A stretch of DNA of 64,000 nt from an uncultured Paracoccaceae bacterium (GTDB lineage Bacteria > Pseudomonadota > Alphaproteobacteria > Rhodobacterales > Rhodobacteraceae): the NCBI GenBank assembly GCA_947493745.1, contig CANLSM010000003.1, forward strand, positions 186,001 to 250,000. Reading direction: 5' to 3'. A program made the position numbers and the translations under genes. A model generated the notes under the pieces. The model searched no databases. It was given only the letters and a program-made list of their open reading frames with translations, and had not been told where the DNA came from. Shown one piece after another: positions 62,675 to 64,000 of this stretch. The stretch's first letter is position 1, and each line of letters opens with the position of its first letter.

Positions 62675-63475
62675 TTATCCCTCTGCCCGGCCCATGATTT
62701 CTTCTTCCATCTCCCAGATCATCGAGAGAATTTCCTCACGCTTCGGTCCGTAATCCGCGTGTTTCTTGACCTCACGCAGATCGGCGCCGACGCCCATCTC
62801 GGCGAAAGGCAGGCGATATTCGCGGTGGATGCGTCCGGGACGCGGCGCCATGACGAGCAGACGCTCGCCCAGAAGCAGGGCTTCCTCGACCGAATGGGTG
62901 ATCAGAACGATGGTTTTGCCGGTCTCTTTCCAGATTTCCAGAACAAGGCTTTGCATCTTCTCGCGGGTCAGCGCATCAAGCGCGCCAAGCGGCTCGTCCA
63001 TCAGGATGACGTCGGGATCGTTTGCCAGACAGCGGGCCAGCGCGACGCGCTGCTGCATGCCGCCTGAAAGCTCGTAGATCATCTTCTGGCCAAAGTCCTG
63101 CAGGCCGACGATGCCAAGCAGACGATCCACGTTTTCCTCGATCTCACGTTCCGGCACGCCCTTCATCCGGGGGCCGAAACCGATATTCTTGCGCACGTTC
63201 ATCCATTCGAACAATGCACCCTGCTGGAACACCATGCCACGCTCGGGGCTGGGGCCCGTCACTAGATCTTCGCCCAGATGCACAGTGCCGGAGGTCGCAG
63301 CCAGAAAGCCTGCGAGGATGTTGAGAAGTGTGGTCTTGCCACAGCCCGACGGGCCGAGGACAGACATCAACTCGCCTTCCTTCAGCTCCAGATTGATGTT
63401 TTTGAGGGCTTCGACCGAACCGCCATTCGGCAGTTCGAAGATCATTGAGACGTCGGAGATTATCAGGCCGGACAT
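62675..63475 (-). CDS. tauB: Taurine-type ABC transporter ATP-binding protein
   Basis: The protein has 266 residues from ATG 63475 with GGGAGAG upstream. Walker A GPSGCGKTTLLN, the Q-loop, signature LSGGMQQRVALARCLA, Walker B VILMDEPLGALD and the H-loop THSVEEAL are all present. It belongs to the nitrate/sulfonate/taurine class and powers TauC. The gene lies between tauA and tauC. Confidence 0.95.
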   Translation of the reverse strand: MSGLIISDVSMIFELPNGGSVEALKNINLELKEGELMSVLGPSGCGKTTLLNILAGFLAATSGTVHLGEDLVTGPSPERGMVFQQGALFEWMNVRKNIGFGPRMKGVPEREIEENVDRLLGIVGLQDFGQKMIYELSGGMQQRVALARCLANDPDVILMDEPLGALDALTREKMQSLVLEIWKETGKTIVLITHSVEEALLLGERLLVMAPRPGRIHREYRLPFAEMGVGADLREVKKHADYGPKREEILSMIWEMEEEIMGRAEG

Positions 63476-63563
63476 AGCTCTCCCAAGGATTTAGAGGTGT
63501 AAATGAAACAGGACGCGCCCTTGACAACAAGGCCGCGTCCAAACTGTTCAAATCCTTTGGAGA

Positions 63564-64000
63564 TCAGTTGCCTGCGGCGACCGCCTCGAGGAAAGAGCCG
63601 TTCGCGGCACTGTCATAGCTGTCGCGTGCAGCCGGGATTGTACCCTGCTCAACAAAGAAATCGCCGACTTCCTTGAGGAATGTCTGCAAACCGCCACCAA
63701 ACCAGGCATCGCTCAACTGCTCATCCACGGAGGGGAACACGAAACCGGCCAGTGTGGCCTTGGTTGCTTCCTCGTCCATGCCCGCTTCCTTGGCGATCAT
63801 CGGCATCATTGCGTCGGCTTCACCGGCAGCGTAGCGCGCGTTCATCTCGGCGGTTACGGCCAGGAACTTGGTCACAAGCTCAGGGTTTTCCTCGCCGAAC
63901 GATGTCGGGATCACGGTCGCATCAAAGACCTTGATACCCAGTTCTTCCTTCTCGGCACCGGTCAGAAGCACATTGCCATGCTCTTTCATGCGGCGCAGCG
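63564..64000 (-). CDS. tauA: Taurine-type ABC transporter substrate-binding protein (partial)
   Basis: The C-terminal 145 or so residues are present and the frame runs off the right edge, so the signal peptide and N-terminal lobe are missing. TSFGEENPELVTKFLAVTAE and SDAWFGGGLQTFLKEVGDFF are typical of the taurine/sulfonate-binding family. The periplasmic protein would deliver its ligand to TauBC. The gene order tauA-tauB-tauC supports the call; the exact ligand is not certain. Confidence 0.9.
   Translation of the reverse strand, partial: LRRMKEHGNVLLTGAEKEELGIKVFDATVIPTSFGEENPELVTKFLAVTAEMNARYAAGEADAMMPMIAKEAGMDEEATKATLAGFVFPSVDEQLSDAWFGGGLQTFLKEVGDFFVEQGTIPAARDSYDSAANGSFLEAVAAGN

Noticed and set aside
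1-64000. CRISPR arrays, tRNA, rRNA or tmRNA genes
   Set aside because: No spaced direct repeats, tRNA-like TTCGA arms with paired acceptor ends or rRNA stretches were noticed; a covariance search would be needed to exclude small RNAs.

Overview
The window looks like a chromosomal segment of a GC-rich alphaproteobacterium, most likely Rhodobacteraceae (Roseobacter group). The grounds are the aerobic cobaltochelatase pair cobS/cobT, a taurine/sulfonate cluster (tauABC-xsc-ackA-pta), SbmA/BacA, a DUF1045 protein, a HugZ-like protein, a pyrB-pyrC-plsY run and tight ATGA-type gene overlaps. No rRNA, tRNA, tmRNA or CRISPR array was seen. All family names come from reading the sequence; no database search was possible.

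Layout. 0-2.5 kb: the left edge carries the end of a small EACC1-like protein translationally coupled to a membrane-tethered caspase-like protease (a predicted conflict or defence pair), then an exported DOMON protein divergent from a MarR regulator with two palindromic operators between them. 2.5-34.6 kb is mainly core genome: cobT and cobS around a small exported protein and an SDR; DUF1045, smpB, a HugZ-like protein, sbmA; a GMC oxidoreductase with a small exported partner; dapA; soluble lytic transglycosylase; mnmD plus an EamA transporter, divergent from an MnmC-FAD-like oxidase and a VOC protein; a two-gene RND efflux operon; a four-gene run UDG-phosphoesterase-moaB-nudix; the pyrB/PH-like/pyrC-like/plsY operon; four tandem DUF805 genes ending in a strong terminator; and gshA.

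34.6-55.9 kb is an accessory region with short orphan genes and visible decay. It holds an AT-richer propeller-like gene, a cold-shock gene, a Crp/Fnr regulator, a cysteine-rich repeat protein, a DUF1611/PLP-racemase pair, a sensor kinase broken by an internal deletion next to an apparently drifting response regulator, a frameshifted small exported protein, a LysR/duplicated-ABM-domain divergon, a frameshifted IS110 transposase, a BCCT transporter, a LysR divergent from azoreductase and SDR genes, and a multicopper oxidase coupled to a cytochrome c.

56-64 kb is a sulfonate catabolism locus. TauABC (tauA runs off the right edge) imports taurine or a related sulfonate. Xsc converts sulfoacetaldehyde plus phosphate to sulfite and acetyl phosphate. 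Pta and AckA turn acetyl phosphate into acetyl-CoA or acetate plus ATP, and an adjacent citrate synthase could feed acetyl-CoA into the TCA cycle. Enzymes making sulfoacetaldehyde (Tpa or TauXY) and the regulator TauR are not in the window.

The best leads are the EACC1-caspase pair, a PyrC homologue lacking most metal ligands beside pyrB, the DUF1611-racemase operon, the TauC permease with a periplasmic insert, and the four DUF805 copies.
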